Shown here in pieces: positions 1-6,595 of a DNA stretch of 7,793 nt. Where the stretch lies: contig VBNZ01000008.1 of assembly GCA_005877675.1 (NCBI GenBank), positions 6,279 to 14,071 on the forward strand. Reading direction: 5' to 3'. Within the stretch, counting starts at the first letter, position 1. Each line of letters starts with the position of its first letter. The stretch comes from Gammaproteobacteria bacterium. GTDB lineage: Bacteria > Pseudomonadota > Gammaproteobacteria > Xanthomonadales > Rhodanobacteraceae. The notes below the pieces were generated by a model. That model made no database searches and had not been told where the DNA came from. It worked only from the letters and a program-made list of their open reading frames with translations. The position numbers and the translations under genes are program-made.

Positions 1-1223
1 CTGTCTCGCGCATGGGCGATCAGGAACAGCATCGCCAGCATCTCGACGGCGAACGTCGCCGCCTGCTCGAAGCGCGCGAGGAAGCGCGCATGAACGCCCG
101 CGAGGCCGCCGACCAGCAGCATCAGCTCGCGCTCGGACTCGAATCCAGACGCGCCGCATTGACCTCGCTGGAGCAGGCGATGCAGCGCATGCACGGCCAG
201 CTCGCGCAGCTCGATACGCGCAAGACCGAACTCGCACAGCAGCTTGCGTCGGGTCAGACGCCGCTGGCCGATCTCGAAGCCGAGCGCCAGACCTATCTCA
301 ATCAGCGCCTGCTCGTCGACAAGCAACTTGTCGAAGCACGCAAGGCGCTGGAGGATCGCGATCACGAGTTCCGCGGTCACGAGCAGGAACGTCATCGCAT
401 CGAACATCTACTGCAGCAGCAGCGCGAAGCCTTGTCCGAGCAGCGTCTGGCCGAGCAGGGTTTGAAGCTGCGCGCACAGCAGCTGGAAGACGCGATCGTC
501 GCCGCCGGGCACGAATTCGCCGCGTTGATCGAGTCGTTGCCGCAGGGCGGCGATCACGAAGAGTGGCAGCGCGAGATCGCCGAACTCGACGCCAAGATCA
601 AGCGCCTCGAACCGGTCAATCTCGCGGCGATTTCGGAGCACGAAGAGCAGGCGCAGCGCAAGAATTATCTCGACGCGCAGCTCACCGATCTCAACACCGC
701 GCTCGATACGCTCGAAACCGCGATCAAGAAGATCGATGCCGAGACTCGCGCGCGCTTCAAGGAAACCTTCGATCGCGTCAACGCCGGCCTGCAGGAGCTG
801 TTTCCGCGTCTGTTCGGCGGCGGTCAGGCCTATCTCGAACTGACTGGCGACAGTCTGCTCGAATCGGGCGTCGCGATCATGGCGCGCCCGCCGGGCAAGC
901 GCGTGACGAATATTTCGCTGCTCTCGGGCGGCGAAAAGGCGCTGTCCGCGGTCGCGCTGGTATTCTCGATCTTCCGCCTCAATCCAGCGCCGTTCTGTCT
1001 GCTCGATGAGGTCGATGCACCGCTCGACGAGGCCAACGTCGGCCGTTTCTCGCAGCTCGTCGGCGAGATGAGCGAGCGCGTACAGTTCCTCTTCGTCACG
1101 CACAATAAGGCGACGATGGAGGCCGCCTCGCAGCTGTGCGGCGTGACGATGCGCGAACCAGGCGTGTCGCGGCTTGTGCAAGTAGACCTGGCTGAAGCTG
1201 CGAAGCTGGCCAATGCTGCGTGA
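1..1223 (+). CDS. smc: Chromosome partition protein SMC, C-terminal part (5' end outside window)
   Basis: SMC is the ATPase of the condensin-like complex that compacts and segregates the chromosome. The reading frame is already open at base 3, so the gene begins outside the window; about 406 residues are visible. Counting from the internal Met at base 12, roughly residues 1-190 are charged, Gln/Glu/Arg-rich coiled coil (the returning arm). The family motif LEPVNLAA follows at about 199-206, then the C-terminal ATPase head. The head shows the ABC signature LLSGGEKALSA (about 302-312), Walker B with catalytic Glu in FCLLDEVDAPLDEANV (328-343, D332/E333), and the switch histidine in FLFVTHNK. 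The protein ends normally at TGA, and zipA starts 67 bases downstream on the same strand, the usual gammaproteobacterial order. Identification is near certain; only the missing N-terminal half cannot be judged. Confidence 0.97.
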   Translation, partial: VSRMGDQEQHRQHLDGERRRLLEAREEARMNAREAADQQHQLALGLESRRAALTSLEQAMQRMHGQLAQLDTRKTELAQQLASGQTPLADLEAERQTYLNQRLLVDKQLVEARKALEDRDHEFRGHEQERHRIEHLLQQQREALSEQRLAEQGLKLRAQQLEDAIVAAGHEFAALIESLPQGGDHEEWQREIAELDAKIKRLEPVNLAAISEHEEQAQRKNYLDAQLTDLNTALDTLETAIKKIDAETRARFKETFDRVNAGLQELFPRLFGGGQAYLELTGDSLLESGVAIMARPPGKRVTNISLLSGGEKALSAVALVFSIFRLNPAPFCLLDEVDAPLDEANVGRFSQLVGEMSERVQFLFVTHNKATMEAASQLCGVTMREPGVSRLVQVDLAEAAKLANAA

Positions 1224-1290
1224 ATCGGCTTGCAACGGGCACGCAGCTACGCTTTGCGGGCAGGCTCATTCCTGATGTAGGCTGCGTCGA

Positions 1291-2067
1291 ATGGACAGTC
1301 AGGTACTAAGCGCGACCGAGCTGCGCGTCATCATCGCCGTCGTCGGCGTGATCGTTTTCGCGCTGATTTATTTTTTCGGCCGTCCGCGCAAACCGGGGCA
1401 GGGCAGGCGGCGCCTGTTCGAGCGGGATAGCGGCGGGCGCGTTGAGCCGACACTGGGCGAAATGATGAGCGATGCCGGCAGCACGCAGGGGCAGGGCGAG
1501 CTCGAGGTCGGGCTGCGCGACGAACTCGACAAGCTCGGCTCGGCGATAGCGGGACATCGCGCCGATGCGCCGGCTGCGCCGATGCGCAAGGGGCCCGCGT
1601 TGGGCATCCGTCCGGATACGCAGCCGGTCGAGCGCATCGTCACGTTGTTCGTCGCCGCGCGTCCAGGCGAGACGATCCATGGCGCGAGCCTGATCGTCTC
1701 CGCGGAAAAGGCCGGGCTCGTGTTCGGTGACAAGAATATTTTCCATCGCCTGGTTTCCGGTCGCGCGGAAGCCGGCCCGATCTTCAGCATGGCGAACATG
1801 ATCAAACCGGGCAATTTCGACATGCGCGAAATTGACACGCTGCGCACGCCGGGCGTGTGCTTCTTCATGGCGCTGCCCGGTCCCGTTTCTGCCCTGGATG
1901 GTTGGGACACGCTGCTGCCGACCGTGCAACGCATGGCCGAGCTGCTCGATGCGAGCGTACTCGACGAAGAACGCAACGCACTTGGGCGCCAGCGCATAGC
2001 GCATATCCGTGACGAGCTGCGCGCATGGGATCGCAAGCAGGAACGCAGTCAGATCCGCCTGCGTTGA
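1291..2067 (+). CDS. zipA: Cell division protein ZipA
   Basis: ZipA anchors FtsZ to the inner membrane at the septum. The 258-residue product begins with a short periplasmic stretch and one membrane segment at about residues 12-29 (VIIAVVGVIVFALIYFF), followed by a basic patch (RPRKPGQGRRR). A variable linker runs to about residue 110. The FtsZ-binding domain follows (about 112-255), with recognisable blocks GLVFGDKNIFHR, FSMANMIKPGNFD, TPGVCFFMALPG and VLDEERN, which match the corresponding blocks of E. coli ZipA as I remember them. It is shorter than E. coli ZipA (about 328 residues) because the Pro/Gln-rich linker is reduced. The ATG at 1291 directly precedes the membrane segment; only a weak AGG lies upstream. 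It probably shares transcription with smc. ligA, often the next gene, is absent here. Confidence 0.95.
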   Translation: MDSQVLSATELRVIIAVVGVIVFALIYFFGRPRKPGQGRRRLFERDSGGRVEPTLGEMMSDAGSTQGQGELEVGLRDELDKLGSAIAGHRADAPAAPMRKGPALGIRPDTQPVERIVTLFVAARPGETIHGASLIVSAEKAGLVFGDKNIFHRLVSGRAEAGPIFSMANMIKPGNFDMREIDTLRTPGVCFFMALPGPVSALDGWDTLLPTVQRMAELLDASVLDEERNALGRQRIAHIRDELRAWDRKQERSQIRLR

Positions 2068-2169
2068 GCACATTTGCAGCGTGACGGATTTGCGACAAAT
2101 TCTAGTGTGATTGTTCTAGCCGCACTCGGTAGTTTTCCATCACCGCAATCACATACAGGGTACGCACGA

Positions 2170-2565
2170 ATGGCTGCGAAACAGACCAAGGGCAACAAGG
2201 GAACGCTGCTGCACACGCCGGCCGAACAGATTCATCGCATCTGGCTCGCGGGTCTTGGGACTATCGCGATCGCGTATCAGCGCGGCGGTGAGTGGTTCGC
2301 ACGCGTGGTCGAGGAAGGCCGCGATCTGCAGGCGCGCAGCACTACGTTCGCGCAGGAAGCGGCGGCCGATCTGCAGGTGCACGCGACCGGTATCTTTGCG
2401 CCGCTGCAATCGCGCTTTGAAAAACAGGCGGCGCAATACGGGACCAAGATCGAAAGTGGCGTCGCCAGCATACTCGGCAAGCTCGGCGTGCCGGCCAAGC
2501 GCGAGATCGAGCAACTGAACCGCGATATCGCAGCCCTCACGCGCAAGCTCAGAACTGCCAAGTAA
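2170..2565 (+). CDS. Phasin-family (polyhydroxyalkanoate granule-associated) protein
   Basis: This small protein of 131 residues resembles the PHA granule-associated phasins (PhaI/PhaF N-terminal type), which coat storage granules and set their size and number. After a Lys-rich start comes the family-like helix HRIWLAGLGTIAIAYQRGGE, then WFARVVEEGRDLQ (about residues 17-51). The rest is amphipathic, Ala/Gln/Lys-rich helix with no membrane segment or signal peptide. The frame is open upstream to 2074, but the ATG at 2170 is preferred: AGGG lies 9 bases before it, and the first phasin-like residues follow closely. The upstream AT-rich stretch at 2085-2120 (TTGCGA at 2090) may hold a promoter, but the -10 is unclear. 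A hairpin terminator follows. The convergent PhaD-like regulator supports the assignment. No PHA synthase gene is in the window, so the granule role is inferred. Confidence 0.8.
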   Translation: MAAKQTKGNKGTLLHTPAEQIHRIWLAGLGTIAIAYQRGGEWFARVVEEGRDLQARSTTFAQEAAADLQVHATGIFAPLQSRFEKQAAQYGTKIESGVASILGKLGVPAKREIEQLNRDIAALTRKLRTAK

Positions 2566-2652
2566 CCACCGAAGATAGGATGCCGTACCGCTTGCCGAGG
2601 CATGATGCCGAAGCCAGTGGTGAGGGACCGATGACCGGGATCCGTCTGAATG

Positions 2653-2679
2653 AACGGCCGCTTCGCGCGGCCGTTTCTT
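2653..2679 (+). terminator. Rho-independent-type terminator between convergent phasin and TetR genes
   Basis: A perfect 9-base-pair stem, AACGGCCGC (2653-2661) with GCGGCCGTT (2667-2675), encloses the loop TTCGC and is followed by the short T-rich tail TCTT. It lies 88 bases after the phasin stop and 7 bases before the end of the convergent TetR gene. The tail is weak on the plus strand. On the minus strand the stem is followed by CATTC with no T run, so the structure mainly serves the phasin transcript. Confidence 0.6.
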
Positions 2680-2685
2680 CAACGC

Positions 2686-3363
2686 TTATCGCTTATATGC
2701 TTGCGCCAGCGTATTCAGGTGCAGGCGCTCCGCATCTCGCAGGAACGGCGCAATCAACAGCATCACCTGGTAAATGCCCTGTGTAAGGTCTTCCTGCTCA
2801 GGCATCGACTGCGCATCGCCCGCGCGCGCGCTGGTCGTACGCGCGGACTCGCCGCGCATCGCACGCACCGCACTGAAGTTGAGCCAGAACGTGGTCACCA
2901 GCAGCACGTTCTCGCCGGTCGCGCGAATTTCGTCGGAAGTTGCGCGGATTACGCCAGCCTTGGCGAGACCACCGAGCACATCGGTCACGGCGCTCGCGGC
3001 TCGATTCAATATGCGCGCGAAATGAACTTTCAGCTTGCGGTTGCGCGACAGGATGTCGATCAGATCGCGATACAGAAAACGATAGTCCCACATGCACTCG
3101 AACACGAGGTGCAGCTGCAGCCACACGTCTTCGAGATTCGGCAGACGGCCATCGGGCAGGAGCAGCGCCTGATCCATGCGCGTCTCGTACCGCGCAAAGA
3201 TGTGCTCGACGATGTTTTCCTTGTTGCGGAAGTGGTAATACAGATTGCCGGGACTGATATCCAACTCGTCGGCGATGTGATTGGTGGTGACGTTCGGCTC
3301 GCCCCGGGCGTTGAACATCGCCAGGCTGACTTCGAGAATGCGCTCCTTGGTCTGCCGCGCCAT
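2686..3363 (-). CDS. TetR/AcrR-family transcriptional regulator, PhaD-like
   Basis: The 225-residue protein has a classic TetR N-terminal DNA-binding domain: helix ERILEVSLAMFNARG (7-21), then the helix-turn-helix VTTNHIADELDISPGNLYYHF (25-45) and NKENIVEHIF. The remaining ~165 residues form the helical ligand-binding domain. From memory it resembles Pseudomonas PhaD, which controls PHA synthase and phasin genes: the shared pattern is LFN.(K/R)GEPNV, ISPGNLYYHF, the W..LHL.(F/V)E...YRFL..DL block, and a YQ.M.L.AP.L ending. It starts 5 bases after the stop of the acyl-CoA-binding protein gene with no clear Shine-Dalgarno, so translation is probably coupled to that gene. It converges on the phasin gene. 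An acyl-CoA or related ligand is likely but inferred. Family call is firm; PhaD equivalence is moderate. Confidence 0.88.
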   Translation of the reverse strand: MARQTKERILEVSLAMFNARGEPNVTTNHIADELDISPGNLYYHFRNKENIVEHIFARYETRMDQALLLPDGRLPNLEDVWLQLHLVFECMWDYRFLYRDLIDILSRNRKLKVHFARILNRAASAVTDVLGGLAKAGVIRATSDEIRATGENVLLVTTFWLNFSAVRAMRGESARTTSARAGDAQSMPEQEDLTQGIYQVMLLIAPFLRDAERLHLNTLAQAYKR

Positions 3364-3368
3364 CGGCG

Positions 3369-3626
3369 TCAGGCGCCGAGTTTTTTCACGAGATCGATGT
3401 ATTTCTGCTGTGCGTCTTCGGCCTTGGTGCCCTTGAGTTTGGCCCAGGCTTCGTATTTGGCCGTGCCGACAAAATCGAAAAATCCTGGTTTCGGACCCGA
3501 CACATCGCCCTCAGAACCCTGCTTGTATAGCGCATAGAGTTTGAGCAGCGTGTCGTTATCCGGACGTTCCTTGAGCTTCTTTACGTCCTCGCCGGCTTTT
3601 TCGAATTTCGCTTTGAGATCGGCCAT
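3369..3626 (-). CDS. Acyl-CoA-binding protein (ACBP)
   Basis: ACBP is a soluble four-helix protein that binds long-chain acyl-CoA esters and buffers them in the cytosol. The product is 85 residues, the typical family length of about 86. The ligand-binding residues known from animal ACBP (Tyr28, Lys32, Lys54, Tyr73) all appear here at a constant offset of three: Tyr31, Lys35, Lys57 and Tyr76. The surrounding motifs are YALYKQGSEGD, KPGFFDFVGTAKYEAW and KLKGTKAEDAQQKYI. The ATG at 3626 is chosen over an upstream in-frame ATG (3671): a GGGGA ribosome site lies just before it, homology begins there, and the promoter's likely start lies downstream of the upstream ATG. It is the first gene of a unit with the TetR gene 5 bases downstream. 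The gene is scattered in bacteria rather than universal. Confidence 0.93.
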   Translation of the reverse strand: MADLKAKFEKAGEDVKKLKERPDNDTLLKLYALYKQGSEGDVSGPKPGFFDFVGTAKYEAWAKLKGTKAEDAQQKYIDLVKKLGA

Positions 3627-3671
3627 GAATCTTCCCCGAGTAGATGGCTTCTTCTTGAAGATGAGCGGCAA

Positions 3672-3700
3672 CTTTTAGCATGCGACCTGTTTAGGGTCAA
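3672..3700 (-). promoter_or_regulatory. Sigma70-type promoter for the ACBP-TetR unit
   Basis: Read on the minus strand, TTGACC (3700-3695; 5 of 6 to the -35 consensus) is followed by a 17-base spacer and TAAAAG (3677-3672; 4 of 6 to the -10). An extended TGC sits just before the -10. Transcription would start near 3665, giving a leader of about 39 bases to the ATG at 3626. This is the best promoter match in the window. No clear TetR operator dyad is visible around it. Confidence 0.62.
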
Positions 3701-3751
3701 CGCGCGTTCGCGTGCGTGGGCGCAGCGTATCGCGCGTTGTATGCGCAAACG

Positions 3752-3782
3752 AAAAAGCCCGATCAAAAACCGATCGGGCTTT
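3752..3782 (-). terminator. Terminator of the tRNA-Ala gene
   Basis: On the minus strand AAAGCCCGATC (3782-3772) pairs perfectly with GATCGGGCTTT (3764-3754) around the loop GGTTTTT, and the Ts continue to 3752. It begins 7 bases after the tRNA 3' CCA. The 11-base-pair stem and U tract make a strong intrinsic terminator that insulates the tRNA from the downstream ACBP promoter. Confidence 0.88.
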
Positions 3783-3789
3783 GGGAAGA

Positions 3790-3865
<76 letters not shown>

Positions 3866-3876
3866 ATTTTTTTCGA

Positions 3877-3906
3877 AAGATTGGACGTCCACGCCGCAAC
3901 TTTCGC
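3877..3906 (-). repeat. 30-base direct repeat, copy A (tRNA-proximal; possible tRNA promoter/leader)
   Basis: Identical to copy B at 3987-4016 at 26 of 30 positions; the four differences are all transitions. On the minus strand the block contains GCGAAAGTTGCGGC and ends CCAATCTT, 11 bases before the mature tRNA 5' end. Its TTGCGG could be a -35 element, but no convincing -10 follows at standard spacing, so a promoter role rests mainly on position. Confidence 0.6.
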
Positions 3907-3986
3907 CTTGCGCGGCCCGAAGTAAATTCGGACCGGCTCTCGCCGCGCTTTCGCGCGGCGTCGGCGCATCCTGCGCTGATTGAGTG

Positions 3987-4016
3987 AAGATTGGGCATCC
4001 GTGCCGCAACTTTCGC
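3987..4016 (-). repeat. 30-base direct repeat, copy B (no tRNA follows)
   Basis: The second copy of the block before tRNA-Ala, 110 bases further upstream on the minus strand. It lies directly after the hairpin and T tract at 4040-4017, and no tRNA or other gene follows it before copy A. It may be a relic of a duplicated tRNA promoter cassette, or a tandem regulatory site. Confidence 0.6.
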
Positions 4017-4053
4017 AAAAACGGTCGCGGCAAAGCCGCGCCACGTTTTTTTT
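4017..4053 (-). terminator. Candidate terminator of the thr operon (bidirectional hairpin)
   Basis: On the minus strand CGCGGC-TTT-GCCGCG (4040-4026) is followed by ACCG and five Ts (4021-4017), about 140 bases after the thrC stop. On the plus strand the same hairpin is followed by CCACG and eight Ts (4046-4053). The 4-5 bases between stem and T run weaken both. There is no better terminator between thrC and the tRNA. Confidence 0.4.
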
Positions 4054-4178
4054 CGAATCGGCGATAAAGCTGCCGCTTCGTCGGTGCGTCCCGCGCCGAA
4101 TCCTGCGCCATATCCGTGGCGAGCCGCGCATAATAACGGCCCGGCGTTTGCAGTGCAACCGGTCGATTCCAGGTCGCG

Positions 4179-5471
4179 TCAGGACCGCAACATATTGCGC
4201 AACGCTGCGTAGTCGTTGGCCAGCGCTTCGGCGTGCGCGGGTCGATCGAGCAGCTCGGCGAGGCTTGTGGGCACCGCGACGGAGGTGCCTATCAGCGGTT
4301 CCACGATGCCTTCGAACTTAGCTGGATGCGCGGTCGACACCACTGCCCAGTTGCCCTGTGCACCGTCGCTGCGTAAACGCTCGAGCACGTGCACGGCGGT
4401 GGCGGTATGCGGACAGAACACTTCGCCGTATTGTGCGTAACGCGTCGAAATCGTCGTACGTATCGCCTCATCATCGACGGTCTGCGCGACGAATTCGCGA
4501 CGCAGTTGCGCGGCGTCCGGATAGAGCCAGACGAGGCGCTCGAAATTGCTCGGTGCGCCGACATCCATCGCATTGGCGAGCGTGGCGCGGCTTGGTTGCG
4601 GCGCGTAGTCTGCGCCGGCGAAGAAATCGGGAATCACACGATTGGCATTGGTCGCGAGCGCGATTGCGCCGATCGGCAGGCCGCACGCGCGTGCAAGCAC
4701 GCAGGCGACCGCATTGCCGAGATTGCCGGTCGGCACGACGAAATGCAGTTTCGCCTCGTGCGCGCGCCAGTGCGCGAGCGCAGCCTGCGCGTAGTACGCC
4801 ATCTGCGGCAACAAGCGGCCGAGGCTGATGCTGTTGGCGGAGCCGAGCGGCGCCTGCGCGCGCAGCGCTTCGTCCGCGAGTGCCTGTTTGACGAGGCGCT
4901 GACAATCGTCGAACGACCCCGCGACGCGCAGTGCGCGCACATTGCCGCCGAAGCAGCCGAGCTGATGCGCCTGGCGCGGCGAGACGCGGCCATCGGGATA
5001 GAGAATCGCAACGCGAAAGCCTGGCATCCCCGCGAACGCAGCGCCGACGGCGGCGCCGGTATCGCCTGATGTCGCGACGATGATCGTAAGCGGCTTAGCC
5101 TCGTCGTGACGCAGACGCCGCATGCATGCGGCGAGAAAGCGCGCGCCGAAATCCTTGAACGCGGCGGTCGGACCGTGGAACAGTTCGAGCACCTGATCAT
5201 CCGGCGTCGACAGCGCGTGCAGCGGCGCGGGAAAAGTGAAAGCCTCGGCGCAGATCGCGGGGAGTTCCGCGGCGAGCGCATCGCCGGTGAAGAAGGGCTT
5301 GAGCAGATGCGCGGCAATGTCAGCGATGGATTCGCGCCCAGCGAAGTCCTCCGGCATGAATCGCGGCAGAGATTGCGGTGTGTACAGACCGCCGTCGGGC
5401 GCGAGTCCCGTAGCGATCGCAGCGGAAAGTCCGAGCGCGGGCGCCTGGCCACGTGTGCTGACGTATTTCAT
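4179..5471 (-). CDS. thrC: Threonine synthase
   Basis: ThrC converts O-phosphohomoserine to threonine using pyridoxal phosphate, the last step of threonine synthesis. The 430-residue product matches the length of the long bacterial form. Landmarks are the N-terminal MKYVSTRGQAPALGLSAA, the GLAPDGGLY block (22-30), the PLP-binding lysine in HGPTAAFKDFG (K106, cf. K107 in E. coli), SGDTGAAVGAAF (135-146) and the phosphate-binding PTGNLGN (247-253). The start ATG overlaps the thrB stop as ATGA (5471-5468), and GAGGG lies a few bases upstream inside thrB, so the two genes are translationally coupled. It is the last gene of the operon; a possible terminator lies at 4040-4017. Confidence 0.97.
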   Translation of the reverse strand: MKYVSTRGQAPALGLSAAIATGLAPDGGLYTPQSLPRFMPEDFAGRESIADIAAHLLKPFFTGDALAAELPAICAEAFTFPAPLHALSTPDDQVLELFHGPTAAFKDFGARFLAACMRRLRHDEAKPLTIIVATSGDTGAAVGAAFAGMPGFRVAILYPDGRVSPRQAHQLGCFGGNVRALRVAGSFDDCQRLVKQALADEALRAQAPLGSANSISLGRLLPQMAYYAQAALAHWRAHEAKLHFVVPTGNLGNAVACVLARACGLPIGAIALATNANRVIPDFFAGADYAPQPSRATLANAMDVGAPSNFERLVWLYPDAAQLRREFVAQTVDDEAIRTTISTRYAQYGEVFCPHTATAVHVLERLRSDGAQGNWAVVSTAHPAKFEGIVEPLIGTSVAVPTSLAELLDRPAHAEALANDYAALRNMLRS

Positions 5472-6397
5472 GCGAGTACCCTCGCGGCGGGACCGTTCAC
5501 CGGCGAAACGAAACTCTCGCTGTCGACTCCGGCTGCGGCGAATGCGGCGCGCATGGCAGGTGCGGCGCCTTCGGCGGCAGCGCGTGATTCAAACCAGCCG
5601 AATACGCTCGGTCCAGCACCGGAGATGCTCGCACCGAGCGCGTCGTGATCGAGCGCAGCCCGCTTCACGCCTGCGAAACCCTGAATCAACGGCGCTCGTC
5701 GCGGTTCGACCAGCACATCGTTGAGACCTGCGCGCACGAGCGTCGCATCGCCGCGCTGGCAGCCGGCAAGGAACAACGCGAGATTCGCGCTCTGCGCGAC
5801 GAAATCGCCGATCGCATAAGCGCCTCTGAGCGCCTCGCGCGCGCGCCGCGTTTCGAGACTCGCATGCGGATGCACGAGCACCGCATGCCAAGCGCTGGGC
5901 GCGGAAATCTTCACGAGGCGATCGTGCGTTGCGAGCACGATGCCGCCGAGCAGCATCGGGCCGACGTTGTCGCCGTGATGGCTGCCGCTCGCCACCGCCT
6001 CGCCCGCGAGCGCGAACGGGTAGAGCGCCTCCGGCGACAGGGGGGCGTCGAGCAGCGCGTTCGCCGCAACCAGCGCAGCGACGCAGCTTGCTGCCGATCC
6101 ACCCATGCCGGAGCCGAACGCGATGCCCTTGTCGAGTTCGATCTCGAAGCCGAACGGCAGCTTGAGCGTCTCGCGCATCGCAATCAACGCGGCGCCCGCC
6201 GTGTTTTGCTCCGCAGCCATCGGCAGCGCGATCGGTGAGTTGCGGATTGCCGCAACATGTACTCGCGGATCTTCCACGCGCCGCACCGTGGCGCGGTCGC
6301 CCGGACCTTCGATCGTCTGGCCGAGGATATCGAAACCGACACCGAGATTGCCGATCGATGCGGGCGCGAAGGCGGTTGCTTGCTGTTTTGCGGTCAT
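5468..6397 (-). CDS. thrB: Homoserine kinase
   Basis: ThrB phosphorylates homoserine with ATP, supplying the substrate of ThrC. The 309-residue product is a GHMP kinase: the N-terminal ATAFAPASIGNLGVGFDILG block (7-26), the ATP-binding GSGMGGSAAS (95-104), and the C-terminal glycine-rich motif GASISGAGPSVFGW (about 254-267). The ATG at 6397 is chosen because GGGAG lies 5 bases upstream and the family homology begins there. An in-frame ATG at 6433 would add 12 residues encoded entirely by repeat sequence (MHARASNAGSAR) and has no ribosome site. It overlaps thrC by 4 bases but is separated from thrA by 727 bases of repeat array. Its start site therefore sits at the edge of repeat unit 1. Confidence 0.96.
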   Translation of the reverse strand: MTAKQQATAFAPASIGNLGVGFDILGQTIEGPGDRATVRRVEDPRVHVAAIRNSPIALPMAAEQNTAGAALIAMRETLKLPFGFEIELDKGIAFGSGMGGSAASCVAALVAANALLDAPLSPEALYPFALAGEAVASGSHHGDNVGPMLLGGIVLATHDRLVKISAPSAWHAVLVHPHASLETRRAREALRGAYAIGDFVAQSANLALFLAGCQRGDATLVRAGLNDVLVEPRRAPLIQGFAGVKRAALDHDALGASISGAGPSVFGWFESRAAAEGAAPAMRAAFAAAGVDSESFVSPVNGPAARVLA

Positions 6398-6595
6398 GCG
6401 CGCACTCCCGGCGTTGCTCGCACGTGCGTGCATGGATGCAGCGGAAGTGGATTGAAAGCGTCACGCTTTACTCCCTCTCCTCCGCAGCGAACGCGGAAGG
6501 ACACAAGGCCCCCCTCACCCAACCCTCTCCCCCGCGCGAGCGCGAGGGAGAGGGTTCAAGGGCGCCGCGCGTCGCGATGCGATGCATTGATGGAG
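6394..6595 (-). repeat. Junction repeat unit 1 (thrB-proximal, shortened)
   Basis: This 202-base unit begins at the ATGA of thrB and matches units 2 and 3 along its length except for an internal loss of 55 bases, corresponding to 6687-6741 of unit 2, after CTCCCTCTCCTCCG. The loss removes the 3' half of the first REP-like hairpin and the start of the linker. The remaining complete palindrome is at 6523-6554. Against unit 2 I count about ten substitutions, all transitions. The unit supplies the GGGAG ribosome site used by thrB. Confidence 0.85.
6523..6554. repeat. REP-like palindrome b in unit 1
   Basis: CCCTCTCCC (6523-6531) pairs perfectly with GGGAGAGGG (6546-6554), with an inner CGCG/CGCG stem. 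The arm CCCTCACCCAA precedes it. The CCCTCTCCC...GGGAGAGGG style resembles the dispersed extragenic palindromes of Xanthomonadales genomes. No T tract follows on either strand, so it is not a terminator. Confidence 0.75.

Larger units (their letters stand above)
3866..4178. other. Intergenic region between thrC and tRNA-Ala with hairpins and a duplicated block
   Basis: No gene is visible in these 313 bases. They hold the likely tRNA promoter/leader, two copies of a 30-base block (3877-3906 and 3987-4016), a perfect 8-base-pair GC hairpin with a TTTC loop at 3941-3960, a weaker CCGAA/TTCGG stem at 3917-3931, and a terminator-like hairpin flanked by T runs on both strands at 4017-4053. On the minus strand a TTCGAAAAAAA string occurs just before the tRNA and again near 4056, directly upstream of the GC hairpin, as though the region before the tRNA had been duplicated and then eroded. 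Confidence 0.6.

Noticed and set aside
408..1235. Long minus-strand open frame opposite smc
   Set aside because: It is antisense to strongly supported SMC head motifs; its composition is a mirror of GC-rich coding DNA and no domain is visible.
1254..1283. Possible promoter before zipA (TTGCGG, 18-base spacer, TAGGCT)
   Set aside because: The -10 match is only 3 of 6 and would place the start almost on the zipA ATG; cotranscription with smc is more likely.
1306..2098. Minus-strand open frames opposite zipA
   Set aside because: They are shadows of zipA, which has clear membrane and FtsZ-binding domains; the antisense frames show no recognisable motifs.
2074..2169. Upstream extension of the phasin frame
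   Set aside because: The extension is AT-rich and promoter-like and does not look phasin-like, while AGGG precedes the ATG at 2170.
2650..3537. Plus-strand 295-codon frame opposite TetR and ACBP
   Set aside because: Both minus-strand genes have intact family motifs and start signals; this frame crosses both and resembles nothing.
4389..6238. Plus-strand frames opposite thrC and thrB
   Set aside because: Antisense shadows; thrC and thrB carry complete catalytic motifs in the minus frames.
6398..6433. Upstream ATG extending thrB by 12 residues
   Set aside because: The added residues are encoded by the repeat block, no ribosome site precedes 6433, and family homology starts at the ATG at 6397.
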